Notes under the pieces: model-generated
What the model saw: the letters and a program-made list of their open reading frames with translations, nothing else
The model's database searches: none
What the model was told of the DNA's origin: nothing
NCBI GenBank assembly: GCA_003963405.1
Contig: RXIY01000032.1
Coordinates: forward strand, 1-64,000
Direction: 5' to 3'
Source of the DNA: Hyphomicrobiales bacterium
GTDB lineage: Bacteria > Pseudomonadota > Alphaproteobacteria > Rhizobiales > Beijerinckiaceae
DNA length: 64,000 nucleotides
Translations under genes and position numbers: made by a program
In this document: one piece after another, positions 22,745 to 32,296 of the stretch
How the letters are laid out: every line of letters starts with the position of its first letter
Position numbering within the stretch: position 1 is the first letter of the stretch

Positions 22745-23116
22745 CTACGCGACGCCCATCGCCGCGGGATCGGCCGCTTTCAGTTCGACGCTTTCCCCGC
22801 AGCCGCAGGCCGATGTCTGGTTCGGATTTTCGAAAACGAAGGTCGAGGAAAAGGCCGTCGTCTTCACGTCCATGCGCGAGCCCAGCAGATACAGAACCGC
22901 CTTGGCGTCGACGATCACCCGGCCGCCGTCGAAGTCGATGACCTCGTCGCCCCTTTGCGGCTCGCCGATCTCCATCTTGTAGGACATGCCGGCGCAGCCG
23001 CCCTTCTCCACGGAGATCCGCAGGCCTCTGCCGGCGGCGGCTTTCGCCAAAAGACCCCGCACGCGCTCGGCCGCGGCGGGGCTGATGGTCATGACATCCA
23101 GCTTTGGTAGCGCCAT
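22745..23116 (-). CDS. sufA: A-type iron-sulfur carrier protein
   Basis: The ATG at 23116 follows AAGGAAAG, a good Shine-Dalgarno; the longer frame has no such signal. The 123-residue product has the three A-type cysteines Cys41 (GGCAGMSY), Cys104 and Cys106 (ACGCGES). A-type carriers take Fe-S clusters from the SufBCD scaffold to apoproteins. It is the last gene of the SUF operon. A paralogue (erpA-like) is at 50611-50952. Confidence 0.92.
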   Translation of the reverse strand: MALPKLDVMTISPAAAERVRGLLAKAAAGRGLRISVEKGGCAGMSYKMEIGEPQRGDEVIDFDGGRVIVDAKAVLYLLGSRMDVKTTAFSSTFVFENPNQTSACGCGESVELKAADPAAMGVA

Positions 23117-23135
23117 TTGAGCTTCTTTCCTTGCC

Positions 23136-23561
23136 TCAATAATTCGCCCAGAGCCCCGGCGTCGCCAATTCGACGAGATGGCCGTCGGGGTCACGGAAAT
23201 AGAGGCTCTCGCCTCCGCGCGGCCATGTCATGCGCGCCTCTATGCCGACGCCGCATTCCGCGAGCCGCGCCTCCCAGGCCAGCAGATCCTCGGCCGCAAC
23301 CGAAAAGGCGAGATGCGCCGGACCCGATCCATCATGCGGCGGAATGCGTCCGCCGGGGAGCTCGACGGCCTCCAGCGCGCCGCCGCGCCTGAAGAGGAGC
23401 AACACGCTCGCCGGCCCGCAATCCAGGGCCCACATGCGGCTGTCCTGCGCCATGGGCGCGAGGCCGAGCGCATCGCCGTAGAAGCGGCCCGCCCTAGCCA
23501 GATCCTCCACATAAAGCGAAGTTTCCAGCACCTTCGGCCTTGCCTGCGGAACGCGCTGCAT
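23136..23561 (-). CDS. VOC superfamily (glyoxalase/bleomycin-resistance-like) protein
   Basis: The 141-residue protein shows the paired beta-alpha-beta-beta-beta modules of the VOC fold. The first runs from VLETSLYVEDLARAGRFYGDALGL and the second from GPAHLAFSVAAEDLLAW, closing with SLYFRDPDGHLVELATPGLW. Metal-ligand positions such as His in AHLAF and Glu in LVELATP are kept. Its substrate is unknown. It sits inside the SUF operon between sufT and sufA with gaps of 12-20 bases, so it is probably co-transcribed with Fe-S assembly genes. Confidence 0.85.
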   Translation of the reverse strand: MQRVPQARPKVLETSLYVEDLARAGRFYGDALGLAPMAQDSRMWALDCGPASVLLLFRRGGALEAVELPGGRIPPHDGSGPAHLAFSVAAEDLLAWEARLAECGVGIEARMTWPRGGESLYFRDPDGHLVELATPGLWANY

Positions 23562-23573
23562 GGCGCCCTCCTC

Positions 23574-23951
23574 TCACCACATGTCGAGCGCGACGCGCGC
23601 CTCGTCCGACATGCGGCTTTGATCCCATGGCGGGCTGAAGACCATATTGACCTTCACATCGCTGACGCCGGGCACTGCGCTGACCGCGTTCTTCACCCAT
23701 ATGGGCATTTCGCCCGCGACGGGACAGCCCGGCGCGGTCAGGGTCATGTCGATTTCGACGACTCCCTCGTCGGAAATGTCGATCCGGTAGATGAGCCCGA
23801 GCTCATAGATGTCGGCGGGGATTTCGGGGTCGTACACGGTCTTGAGCGCCTTGACGACGTCATTCGTCAGGCGCTCGTTTTCCATGGCCTCGGCGGTCTC
23901 GCTGGTCTCCGCCGCGCCTTGTGTCCCGCTGGTGTTGAGAGCTTCGCTCAT
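23574..23951 (-). CDS. sufT: SUF-associated DUF59/MIP18 family protein
   Basis: The start is either the ATG at 23951 or a TTG two codons earlier; both are served by GAGGAGG. The 125-residue product has a short polar N-terminus and then the MIP18 domain with KTVYDPEIPADIYELGLIYRI. The conserved cysteine lies in TAPGCPVA, and the closing motif is VFSPPWDQSRMS. DUF59 proteins aid maturation of Fe-S proteins. It lies 16 bases after sufS. Confidence 0.9.
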   Translation of the reverse strand: MSEALNTSGTQGAAETSETAEAMENERLTNDVVKALKTVYDPEIPADIYELGLIYRIDISDEGVVEIDMTLTAPGCPVAGEMPIWVKNAVSAVPGVSDVKVNMVFSPPWDQSRMSDEARVALDMW

Positions 23952-23967
23952 CAGCAAGAGAACCTCC

Positions 23968-25209
23968 TCACGCGAAAAGTTTTTGCGCTTTCAGCAAAGC
24001 GTCTGCAAGCCGGTCGATCTCCTCACGCGTGTTGTAGAGCGCGAAGGAGGCGCGACATGTCGAGGTGACGCCGAAATGGGTGAGCAACGGCATAGCGCAA
24101 TGCGTGCCCGCGCGCACCGCCACGCCGGAGCGGTCGATGATGGTGGCGATGTCATGCGCATGGGCCGACGCCATTTCAAAGGCCACGATCGGCCCCTTGT
24201 CGGGAGCGTTCCCGAAGATGCGCAGCCCCTCGATCTCGCGAAGGCGGCTCTGCGCATAAGCGGTAAGCTGCGCCTCGTGAGCGCGGATGGCGCCCTTGCC
24301 GATCGTCTCCACATAGTCGAGCGCCGCCGCCAGCCCGACGGCTTGCGCGATCGGCGGCGTACCGGCCTCGAAGCGATGTGGGGGCGCGTTATAGGTCACG
24401 GTCTCGCGCGTCACGGTCTCGATCATCTCGCCGCCGCCCGCGTAGGGCGGCAGAGTCTCGAGCCATTTACGCTTGCCGTAAAGCGCGCCGATCCCTGTCG
24501 GGCCGTAGAGCTTGTGCCCGGTGAGGACGTAGAAATCCACGTCGAGCGCCCGCACGTCCACGTTGAGATGTACCGCGCCCTGCGAACCGTCCACGCTGAT
24601 CGGCACTCCATGAGCATGGGCGATGCGCGCCATCTCGGCGATGGGCGTCGGCGTCGCCAGCACATTGGACATGTGCGTCACCGCGACGATCTTCGTGCGC
24701 GGGGTGAACATCCGCGCAAAGGCGTCGAGGTCGATGTTTCCGTCGTCGTCAGGCTCGATCCATTTCAGCACCGCGCCCTTGCGCTCGCGCAGGAAGTGCC
24801 AGGGGACGATATTGGAGTGATGCTCCATCAGCGACAGGATGATTTCATCGTCCTCGCCGATATGCGCCAATCCATAGGACGACGCGACGAGATTGAGCGC
24901 CTCCGTGGCGCCGCGCGTGAATATGATCTCTTCCGTCGACTCGGCGTTGAGGAAGCGCCGCACGGTCTCGCGCGCGCCCTCGTAGCCTTCGGTCGCCGCA
25001 TTGGCGAGATAGTGAAGGCCGCGATGGACGTTGGCATATTCGTGTTCGTAGAAATGCGTCAGCCGCTCGATCACCGCGCGCGGCTTCTGCGCCGAGGCCG
25101 CGTTGTCGAGATAGGCGAGAGGCTTGCCGTAAGGCCGCTCGGCAAGGATCGGGAAATCTTTCCGGATGGCCTCGACGTCATAGGCCGTGAAGGGAGCACT
25201 GTCGTTCAT
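23968..25209 (-). CDS. sufS: SufS-type cysteine desulfurase
   Basis: The ATG at 25209 overlaps the sufD stop (TGATG) and has GGAG 8 bases upstream; a GTG one codon earlier is less well placed. The 413-residue protein has the PLP lysine in LTGHKLYGPTG (Lys233) and the persulfide cysteine in RAGTHCAMPL (Cys371), with the short loop typical of group II desulfurases. It removes sulfur from cysteine for cluster assembly. In many bacteria SufS needs SufE or SufU; neither gene is seen in this window. Confidence 0.95.
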   Translation of the reverse strand: MNDSAPFTAYDVEAIRKDFPILAERPYGKPLAYLDNAASAQKPRAVIERLTHFYEHEYANVHRGLHYLANAATEGYEGARETVRRFLNAESTEEIIFTRGATEALNLVASSYGLAHIGEDDEIILSLMEHHSNIVPWHFLRERKGAVLKWIEPDDDGNIDLDAFARMFTPRTKIVAVTHMSNVLATPTPIAEMARIAHAHGVPISVDGSQGAVHLNVDVRALDVDFYVLTGHKLYGPTGIGALYGKRKWLETLPPYAGGGEMIETVTRETVTYNAPPHRFEAGTPPIAQAVGLAAALDYVETIGKGAIRAHEAQLTAYAQSRLREIEGLRIFGNAPDKGPIVAFEMASAHAHDIATIIDRSGVAVRAGTHCAMPLLTHFGVTSTCRASFALYNTREEIDRLADALLKAQKLFA

Positions 25210-26495
25210 CACGATCTCCGGGCCAGCCAGTGGGCGACGCGCTCCGAGAGGAACGTGCGAAGCGCCTCGTTCCCGAGCGTGGCGAAAGCTTCATTGGCGA
25301 AGCCTTCGATCAGCAGGGACTCCGCCTCGCGACGCGGCACGCCGCGCGACATGAGATAGAAGAGCTGGTCATGATCGAGCCGGCCGCAGGTCGCGCCATG
25401 GCCGCATTGCACGTCGTCCGCGAAAATCTCCAGCTCTGGCTTGTTGTTCATCGTGGCGCCGTCGGAAAGGAGCAGCGCCTTGGACTGCATGGCGCCATCC
25501 GTCTTCTGCGCGTGTGGCCGTACGACGATCTTGCCCTGAAACACGCCGGTCGCCTGGTCGTCGAGAATGCTGCGGAAACGCTCCCGGCTCTCGCCGTGCG
25601 GGCGCGCGTGGTCGACGACGAGAGTCGTATCGACATGCTGGCGCCCGCGCGCCAGCGTCGCGCCATTGAGGACGATCTTCGCGTTCTCGCCGTCGAGCCG
25701 CGCGAATATCTGCCGACGTAGCAGGCCCGCGCCTTCGAGCAGCGCGTGGGAATCGAGCTCGGCGCCCGCGTCGAGATGGGCGACGAGGCTCATCACCCGA
25801 ACCAGCGCGTCGCCCTGCCCCGTCACATGGCTGACGAGATGGAGGGCGGCGCCCCGCGCGAGGCGCAGGATCAGCGCCTGATTGTCTTGCGCGGGCGCGG
25901 CGCCAAGCGCGCCGACGCTCTCGACGATCGTCGCTTTGGCGCCCTCGCCGAGGATGACGAGCGAGCGGGAGAAGCTCGACTGCGGCGCCTCGCCCGAGAC
26001 GAGGCTCGACAGTTCGATCGGCCGCTCCAGCGCCATGCCGGCGGGAATGCGCAGGATGACGCCGTCCTGCATCAGCGCGGCGTTGAGCGCGAGCATGGCG
26101 TCGTCCGCCTGTACGTCGGCGCTCGCGACGAGCGCCATGAGACTGGGCTCGCCCTGCGCCAGCGCCTCGGCAAGCGCCTGGGCTTTTACGCCTTCCGGAA
26201 GCGCGTCGAGATCGGAGAGATCCGGACGGAAGACGCCGTCGAGCGTGACGAGACGGACGGCGTCATGCGCCCGCGCGAAGGCGCGCGCAACCGCGACGCC
26301 CGCCGCAATGGGCGCGGGGTTGGCGAGCGCCGCCTTGAGGTCGGTATAGTGCCAGGCCTCGACGCGTCGATTGGGCAAGCCCATGCGGGAAAAGCTTTCC
26401 CATGCGGCTTCCCGAAGAGCGGCCGCGCCCTTGCCCTTCATCTCCTCGAAGAACGAGGCGAAGGCGGCGTCGGCGTCTGTCGCAAGCTTGATCAT
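25209..26495 (-). CDS. sufD: Fe-S cluster scaffold subunit SufD
   Basis: The 428-residue product has the right-handed beta-helix core of SufB/SufD proteins. Its C-terminal part is diagnostic: KTDGAMQSKALLLSD, NNKPELEIFADDVQCGHGATCG, and GVPRREAESLLIEGFANEAF. SufD partners SufB and SufC in the SufBC2D scaffold in the cytoplasm. It begins 4 bases after the sufC stop. Confidence 0.95.
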   Translation of the reverse strand: MIKLATDADAAFASFFEEMKGKGAAALREAAWESFSRMGLPNRRVEAWHYTDLKAALANPAPIAAGVAVARAFARAHDAVRLVTLDGVFRPDLSDLDALPEGVKAQALAEALAQGEPSLMALVASADVQADDAMLALNAALMQDGVILRIPAGMALERPIELSSLVSGEAPQSSFSRSLVILGEGAKATIVESVGALGAAPAQDNQALILRLARGAALHLVSHVTGQGDALVRVMSLVAHLDAGAELDSHALLEGAGLLRRQIFARLDGENAKIVLNGATLARGRQHVDTTLVVDHARPHGESRERFRSILDDQATGVFQGKIVVRPHAQKTDGAMQSKALLLSDGATMNNKPELEIFADDVQCGHGATCGRLDHDQLFYLMSRGVPRREAESLLIEGFANEAFATLGNEALRTFLSERVAHWLARRS

Positions 26496-26499
26496 CCGC

Positions 26500-27252
26500 C
26501 TACGCCGCCTCGTCCGACAGATATTCCTGGTATCCGCGCTCTTCGAGCTCCAGCGCCAGTTCCGGCCCGCCCGAGCGTTGAATCACGCCCTTCGCCATCA
26601 CATGCACCGTGTCAGGTTTGATGTAGTCGAGCAGCCGCTGATAATGGGTGATGACCAGAAAGGAGCGTCGCGGCGACCGCAGCGCATTGACGCCCTCCGA
26701 CACGACCCGCAGAGCATCGATATCGAGGCCGGAGTCGGTCTCGTCGAGAATGCCGACGGTCGGCTCCAGCAGCGCCATCTGCAACACTTCCATGCGCTTC
26801 TTCTCGCCGCCGGAGAAGCCGGAGTTGAGCGGCCGGCGCAACATCTCCTGAGACACGCCGAGCTTGCCCGCGGCGTCGCGCACGCGTTTCATGAAGTCGG
26901 GCGTCTGCAACTCCGCGTCCCCACGCGCACGTCGCTGGGCGTTCATCGCGGCCTTGAGGAAGGTCATGGTGGCGACGCCGGGGATTTCGACCGGATATTG
27001 AAAGGCGAGAAACAACCCCCGCGCGGCGCGCTCGTTGGGCTCGAGGCCGAGAATGTTCTCGCCATTGAGCAGAACCTCGCCGTCCGTGACCTCATAGCCC
27101 TCGCGGCCGGCGATCACATAGGAGAGCGTCGACTTGCCGGTGCCGTTCGGCCCCATGATGGCGGCGACCTCGCCGTCCTTTACGGTGAGGGAAAGACCCT
27201 TGAGAATCTTTCGGTCGCCGACCGAAACGTGGAGGTTTTTGATTTCGAGCAT
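26500..27252 (-). CDS. sufC: Fe-S assembly ATPase SufC
   Basis: The ATG at 27252 (MLEIKNLHVS) is taken as the start because it matches the family N-terminus; the open frame upstream runs through the repeat-bearing gap. The 250-residue ATPase has Walker A GPNGTGKST (34-42), the SufC-type signature SGGEKKRMEVLQ and Walker B ILDETDSGLD. SufC drives conformational change of the SufBD scaffold. Confidence 0.96.
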   Translation of the reverse strand: MLEIKNLHVSVGDRKILKGLSLTVKDGEVAAIMGPNGTGKSTLSYVIAGREGYEVTDGEVLLNGENILGLEPNERAARGLFLAFQYPVEIPGVATMTFLKAAMNAQRRARGDAELQTPDFMKRVRDAAGKLGVSQEMLRRPLNSGFSGGEKKRMEVLQMALLEPTVGILDETDSGLDIDALRVVSEGVNALRSPRRSFLVITHYQRLLDYIKPDTVHVMAKGVIQRSGGPELALELEERGYQEYLSDEAA

Positions 27253-27274
27253 CGTAAAACTCTTCCGGCCTTTG

Positions 27275-27389
27275 GTCGTCGTGGCCGGCCTTGCGCCGGC
27301 CATCCACGTCTTTCCTGTTCCATAATTGCGGGCGGGAGCCGCAGTGTTCGACACGCGTGGATGGCCGGGACAAGCCCGGCCATGACGCG
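27275..27389. repeat. REP/BIME-like pair of inverted palindromes between sufB and sufC
   Basis: The 143-bp gap inside the SUF operon holds an element at 27356-27389 identical over 34 bases to 11036-11069, facing a diverged inverted copy at about 27277-27308 (GGCCGGCCTTGCGCCGGCC core). Such paired palindromes inside an operon can form mRNA hairpins that change the relative abundance of flanking messages. Confidence 0.75.
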
Positions 27390-27395
27390 GGGCGC

Positions 27396-28865
27396 TTACC
27401 CCACGCTCCCCTCGAGCGAGATCGAGATCAGCTTTTGCGCCTCGACCGCGAACTCCATCGGCAATTGCTGCAAGACATCGCGCACGAATCCGTTGACGAT
27501 CAGCGCCGTCGCCTCTTCGGCCGAGAGCCCGCGTTGCATGGCGTAGAACAGCTGGTCCTCGGAGATCCTCGAGGTCGTCGCCTCGTGCTCGAACTGCGCG
27601 CTCGGGTTCTTCGATTCGATATAGGGCACCGTATGCGCTCCGCATTCGTGGCCGATCAGCAGACTGTCGCATTGCGTGAAGTTGCGCGCGCCATCCGCCT
27701 TGCGATGCGCCGAGACCTGTCCGCGATAGGTGTTTTGCGACTTGCCTGCCGAAATGCCCTTGGACACGATGCGGCTTCTGGTGTTGCGGCCCAGATGAAT
27801 CATCTTCGTCCCGCTGTCGACCTGCTGATGGCCGTTCGACACCGCGATCGAATAGAATTCGCCTTGCGCACCATCGCCGCGCAAAATGCAGGACGGATAT
27901 TTCCAGGTGATGGCCGATCCCGTCTCCACCTGCGTCCAGGAAATATGCGAATTGCGGCCCCGGCAATCGCCGCGCTTGGTGACGAAATTGTAAATGCCGC
28001 CTTTGCCCTCGCTGTCGCCGGGATACCAGTTCTGCACCGTTGAATATTTGATCTCGGCGTCGTCGAGCGCGACGAGTTCGACCACCGCGGCGTGGAGCTG
28101 ATTCTCGTCGCGCTTTGGCGCCGTGCAGCCTTCGAGATAGCTCACATAAGAGCCTTCGTCGGCGATGATCAGCGTGCGCTCGAATTGCCCCGTCTTCTGC
28201 TCGTTGATGCGGAAATAGGTCGAAAGCTCCATCGGGCAGCGCACGCCCTTGGGCACATAGACGAAGGAGCCGTCGGAGAAGACGGCGCTGTTCAGCGTGG
28301 CGTAGAAATTGTCGGTCACCGGCACGACCGAGCCGAGATATTTACGCACGAGTTCGGGATGCGTCTGCACGGCCTCGGAGATCGGGCAGAAGATCACCCC
28401 TGCCTTCGCCAGTTCCTCCTTGAAGGTCGTCGCGACGGAGACCGAATCGAACACCGCGTCGACCGCCACCTTGCGCGTCTCGACGCCCGCGAGAATCTCC
28501 TGCTCGCGCAGCGGGATGCCGAGCTTCTCATAGGTGCGCAGAAGCTCTGGATCGACCTCGTCCAGCGACTTCGGACCCGGCGTCGATTTCGGCGCGGAGT
28601 AGTAATAAAGGTCCTGATAGTCGATCGCAGGATAATTGACCCGCGCCCAATTCGGCTCGCGCATGGTCAGCCAGCGGCGATAGGCCTCCAGCCGCCATTC
28701 GGTCAGCCACTCGGGTTCGTTCTTCTTGGCGGAGATGAAGCGAACAATGTCTTCGCTCAGCCCCTTGGGCGCCTTCTCCGACTCGATATCGGTCGTAAAG
28801 CCATACTTATAGGCGTCGACGTCGATTTCCTCGACGCGCGCAACGGTCTCCTGACGAGCCGCCAT
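27396..28865 (-). CDS. sufB: Fe-S cluster scaffold subunit SufB
   Basis: The ATG at 28865 follows GGAG by 9 bases. The 489-residue product has the SufB hallmarks [29 protein letters not shown], and [13 protein letters not shown]. The closing block is [23 protein letters not shown] followed by [13 protein letters not shown]. The conserved cysteine and glutamate proposed for cluster building are present. It lies 58 bp downstream of the first desulfurase gene. Confidence 0.96.
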   Translation of the reverse strand: MAARQETVARVEEIDVDAYKYGFTTDIESEKAPKGLSEDIVRFISAKKNEPEWLTEWRLEAYRRWLTMREPNWARVNYPAIDYQDLYYYSAPKSTPGPKSLDEVDPELLRTYEKLGIPLREQEILAGVETRKVAVDAVFDSVSVATTFKEELAKAGVIFCPISEAVQTHPELVRKYLGSVVPVTDNFYATLNSAVFSDGSFVYVPKGVRCPMELSTYFRINEQKTGQFERTLIIADEGSYVSYLEGCTAPKRDENQLHAAVVELVALDDAEIKYSTVQNWYPGDSEGKGGIYNFVTKRGDCRGRNSHISWTQVETGSAITWKYPSCILRGDGAQGEFYSIAVSNGHQQVDSGTKMIHLGRNTRSRIVSKGISAGKSQNTYRGQVSAHRKADGARNFTQCDSLLIGHECGAHTVPYIESKNPSAQFEHEATTSRISEDQLFYAMQRGLSAEEATALIVNGFVRDVLQQLPMEFAVEAQKLISISLEGSVG

Positions 28866-28923
28866 CGTCTCTTCTCCTCGTCACGACGGGTTCAAGGCCC
28901 GCCGGCCGATCCGGTCCCGCCGA

Positions 28924-30084
28924 TTAGGCGACGGAACGTCGCAACCTGATACGGTCCACGACCTCCGATAGAACCATTCCAAACTGTTCTACATCGACTT
29001 CGCGCGTAGACCAACCCAGACTGACGCGCAACGCCTCTTTTTCTTGCGCCCCCATCGCCGCCAGCACATGGGACTCGCGCACCTTGCCCGACGAGCAGGC
29101 GGAGCCGCTCGAAACGGCGACGCCAGAAAGATCCAGCGCCATCAACAAGGTATGCGCCGGCATGCCGGGAAGGGCGAAAGCCGAGACGCAAGCGACGCGC
29201 GCCGCTCCCCGCCCGAAGAAGCGGGCGTCGGGAGCAATCTGCGCAATCCGCCTTTCCAGCCGGTCGCGCAGCAGGCCGAGCCTCGCGGCCTCCGCCTCCC
29301 GCCCCTTCGACGCGGCCTCGAAAGCAGCGGCGAATCCGGCGATTGCGGCGACATTCTCGGTGCCGGCGCGGCGACCGAACTCCTGTCCGCCGCCGCGCAG
29401 GAGCGTTTCCGTTATGTGGAGATTATCTTGCGCCGCGGCAAGCGCCCCCGCCCCCATGGGACCGCCGAGCTTGTGCGAGGAGAAGAACAGGAAATCCGAT
29501 TCGGTCGTCTCGAATGTCGTTTCGATTCGGCCGATCGCCTGCGTGGCGTCGCAGACGACGAGGCCGCCCACGGCGTGGACCCGCGCCGCCGCCTCACGGA
29601 CCGGCTGAATCACGCCCGTCTCGTTGTTTACGGCCTGTAGCGCGAGCATGAGCCGCCGCCCGGCATGGCGGGCGAGGGCCGCGTCGAGGGCGGGCAGAGA
29701 GAGCGCCCCGTCCGGCGTCAGCGCCACGCGCTCGACGGCCCCGGCCGGAAAGCGGCCGCCCTGAAGCACGGCCGGATGCTCCCCCGCGCCGAGCAGGAGA
29801 ACGTCGATCGGAGCCTCTTCTTTCTCGCGATGCAACATGGGCGTGAGGACGAGAGTCGCCGCCTCGGTGGCGCCGCTCGTGAAGGTCACGTTTCGGGCCG
29901 CTGTCCCCAGCCCCCTGGCGATCGCCGCCCGCGCCTGCTCCAGCGCCGCCTTGGCCGCCCGCCCTTCAGCATGGACGGCGGAGGCGTTGCCCGGCCCCTC
30001 CAGCGCCGCGAGCATCGCCGCGCGCGCCTCGGGGCGCAGCGGCGAGGTAGCGTTATGGTCTAGGTAGATGCGATTCCTTGACAT
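28924..30084 (-). CDS. IscS/NifS-type cysteine desulfurase
   Basis: The 386-residue protein starts RIYLDHNATSPLRPEA, typical of class I desulfurases. The PLP lysine is in FFSSHKLGGPMG (Lys205), and the catalytic cysteine in SSGSACSSGKV (Cys330) sits in the longer mobile loop of the IscS group. It is thus distinct from SufS further down the same operon. Hyphomicrobiales SUF operons often carry such a second desulfurase at this position. The usual IscR/RirA-like regulator gene is not next to it. Confidence 0.93.
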   Translation of the reverse strand: MSRNRIYLDHNATSPLRPEARAAMLAALEGPGNASAVHAEGRAAKAALEQARAAIARGLGTAARNVTFTSGATEAATLVLTPMLHREKEEAPIDVLLLGAGEHPAVLQGGRFPAGAVERVALTPDGALSLPALDAALARHAGRRLMLALQAVNNETGVIQPVREAAARVHAVGGLVVCDATQAIGRIETTFETTESDFLFFSSHKLGGPMGAGALAAAQDNLHITETLLRGGGQEFGRRAGTENVAAIAGFAAAFEAASKGREAEAARLGLLRDRLERRIAQIAPDARFFGRGAARVACVSAFALPGMPAHTLLMALDLSGVAVSSGSACSSGKVRESHVLAAMGAQEKEALRVSLGWSTREVDVEQFGMVLSEVVDRIRLRRSVA

Positions 30085-30093
30085 GGGACAGAT

Positions 30094-31170
30094 TTACTCT
30101 TTCCCGCGCCCGAGTGGGAGGCCTGCCCCCAACCAGAACCCAAAACGCTGGGCCAGCATGGCGAGTCCGAGGAGCGCGCCGAGACAGGCGAAGACCGCCT
30201 CGACCGCCGCCGTCGTGAGACCCAGAAAAACCAGCGCCCCCCGCCCGAGGGTCGCGAGAATCGCCCGCGTCGCGCCGCCTCTCGCCGCCGCGAGGCGCGC
30301 GGCCTTGCGAACCTCCGCGCCGTCTTCGGCGACCGCCAGAACGTCCCGCACGCCCCGCGCGCCCGCCCGGCGGTAGATCGCCGCCGCATCCTCGCCGAGC
30401 GCACGGAATCCCGTCAGCGCGCCGGGCCGTATGGCCTTGATCACGGCCGCGCGAGCGGCGGCGAGGTCGAGCCGGGCCGCCGCCGAGACGCCGGCGGACA
30501 ACGCGTCCCGATCCACCGCCGCCGCGGCGGCGGCGCTCAGGGTTTTGGCGAGCGGCGTGGAGAGGCGCCCGGCTTTCCGGGCGCTTTTGACAAGCGTGAG
30601 GCCAGAGCGCGCGGGCAGCAAGGCGCCGACGCTGGACCAGGTGGCGGCGGAGAGCGCAAGCCCGGCCGCCGCCAGCCCGATGACGACTTCATCTGTCTTC
30701 TCGCCACGACGGCCCTTCTCTGCTTCGTTCCACAGATCGCGAACGTCCCCATAGCCGGTAAGGTCGCCGGCGAGCGCCCCGGCGAAGGCCGCGCCGCCTT
30801 CCCTTGCGCCATGGAGGAAGCCCTCCGCGAATTCCTCGACCGCCGCCTCTCCGGCCTTCGCCCGGAGCGCCTCGAGCCGTCCCTGCTGCTCAGGCGTCGG
30901 CGCCAGTCCGCGCGTTCGGCCGAGCGCGAGAAAGCTCTCGGCAAGGTCGGCGTCGCCGGCCGCAAGCGCCGACTCAAGCCCGGCCGAGAATCGCGCCGGC
31001 GTCAGCGTCTGGTCGAGCCCGGCGTCGGCGAGCGCGACAGGATCGTCCCTGGCGGCGGCGAGACGGACGCCGTCGAAGGCCGCCGGAAAGCTTGTCGCCG
31101 CGAGCCAGAGGAGCGCCGCGGTCAGAGCCAGAAGGATGGGCGCGCGAGCGCGTGAGGCGATGACGGACAT
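30094..31170 (-). CDS. Predicted membrane protein of unknown function
   Basis: The 358-residue Ala-rich protein has an N-terminal helix (about 11-30), a central hydrophobic stretch (about 165-190) and C-terminal helices (about 308-345). No catalytic motif is recognised. It starts at an ATG without a clear Shine-Dalgarno and ends 9 bases before the desulfurase gene, so it is the first gene of the SUF transcription unit as drawn. The 150-bp gap upstream, shared with the divergent hydrolase, is the likely promoter region. Confidence 0.65.
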   Translation of the reverse strand: MSVIASRARAPILLALTAALLWLAATSFPAAFDGVRLAAARDDPVALADAGLDQTLTPARFSAGLESALAAGDADLAESFLALGRTRGLAPTPEQQGRLEALRAKAGEAAVEEFAEGFLHGAREGGAAFAGALAGDLTGYGDVRDLWNEAEKGRRGEKTDEVVIGLAAAGLALSAATWSSVGALLPARSGLTLVKSARKAGRLSTPLAKTLSAAAAAAVDRDALSAGVSAAARLDLAAARAAVIKAIRPGALTGFRALGEDAAAIYRRAGARGVRDVLAVAEDGAEVRKAARLAAARGGATRAILATLGRGALVFLGLTTAAVEAVFACLGALLGLAMLAQRFGFWLGAGLPLGRGKE

Positions 31171-31320
31171 AAGAAAGATGTAGGCGCAGCGGCCCGACTT
31201 CGGGAGATGCGCGGCCGGGCTTCGACCCGGATCGCGTCACCGGCGCCATCGAATTCCCTTGCATTTTACTCGGTCAAGCGTGGTAAGAAGCCGCCCAGCC
31301 CGTTTCCACAGGGATTTCCA

Positions 31321-31995
31321 ATGCCCGAAGTCATCTTCACCGGACCGGCCGGGAGGCTCGAAGGCCGCTTCCATCAGTCCGCCACGCGCGGCGCGCCGAT
31401 CGCCATCATCCTGCATCCGCACCCGCAGTTCGGCGGGACGATGAACAATCAGATCGTCTATCACCTGTACTACGCTTTTGCGGAGCGTGGCTTTTCGGTG
31501 CTGCGCTTCAACTTTCGCGGCGTCGGCCGCTCTCAGGGCGCTTTCGACCATGGCTCGGGCGAATTGTCGGACGCCGCCGCCGCGCTCGACTGGGCGCAGG
31601 CGGTGAACCCCGAGGCCCGCGCCTGCTGGATCGCAGGCGTGTCCTTCGGCTCCTGGATCGGCATGCAGCTGCTCATGCGCCGGCCCGAGATCGAGGGCTT
31701 CGTCTCGGTCGCGCCGCCGGCCAACCGGTTCGATTTCTCCTTCCTCGCCCCCTGCCCCTCGTCTGGCCTCTTCATCCACGGGGATCAGGACCGCGTCGCC
31801 CCGCTCAAGGAAGTCACCGGGCTGATCGAGAAGCTCAAGACGCAAAAGGGCATCGTCATCGAGCACGCGGTAGTCGAGGGCGCCAACCATTTCTTCGAGA
31901 ACAAGGTCGAGCCTCTGATCGCGCATGTCGACGCCTATCTCGACAGGCGCCTCGGCAATCCGCCGCGCATCCTGATCCCCGCGCGCGGGGATTGA
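31321..31995 (+). CDS. Alpha/beta hydrolase (YhhW/dienelactone-hydrolase-like, SUF-linked)
   Basis: The ATG at 31321 follows AGGGA. The 224-residue protein has the nucleophile elbow GVSFGSW (Ser108), the oxyanion region HPHPQFGGTMNN, and the loop FNFRGVGRSQG. A final His lies in VVEGANHFFENK and an Asp in FIHGDQDRV, completing the triad. The substrate is unknown. In Hyphomicrobiales this hydrolase is commonly found next to the SUF operon, and here it is divergent from it. It is followed by a hairpin at 32007-32029. Confidence 0.88.
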   Translation: MPEVIFTGPAGRLEGRFHQSATRGAPIAIILHPHPQFGGTMNNQIVYHLYYAFAERGFSVLRFNFRGVGRSQGAFDHGSGELSDAAAALDWAQAVNPEARACWIAGVSFGSWIGMQLLMRRPEIEGFVSVAPPANRFDFSFLAPCPSSGLFIHGDQDRVAPLKEVTGLIEKLKTQKGIVIEHAVVEGANHFFENKVEPLIAHVDAYLDRRLGNPPRILIPARGD

Positions 31996-32296
31996 TCAGG
32001 CGGATCATGCGCCGCGCGGGGCGGCGCATGCCCCCCATAAAACGACAGCCATAGGCGCCGTCGCGGCGCGAGCGTACGATGCGAAGGTGATTCGCATCGC
32101 AGGCAAGCTCTTTTGTCGCCGCTTGGCGAAATCCTGGCCGTGGTTGTGGATATGACTCGCAACCCCGGCCGAAGAAACCTGTCGTTAAGAGCCGTGGCTG
32201 GCGCGGGGAGCGGCGGCGTGCGAATGTCTCGTGCCGTCCGGACGGCTTCCGCGTCGCGTCAGAAAGCCCCGGCGTTTCATTCACAGTTGAGACCCA
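31996..32296. other. Non-coding stretch between hydrolase and dnaB
   Basis: No convincing gene is seen. A 9-bp GC-rich hairpin at 32007-32015/32021-32029 follows the hydrolase stop but lacks a T tail, so it is only a weak terminator candidate. A perfect 8-bp inverted repeat, GATGCGAA and its complement around GGTGA, lies at 32078-32098 and could be a regulatory site upstream of dnaB. Confidence 0.5.
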
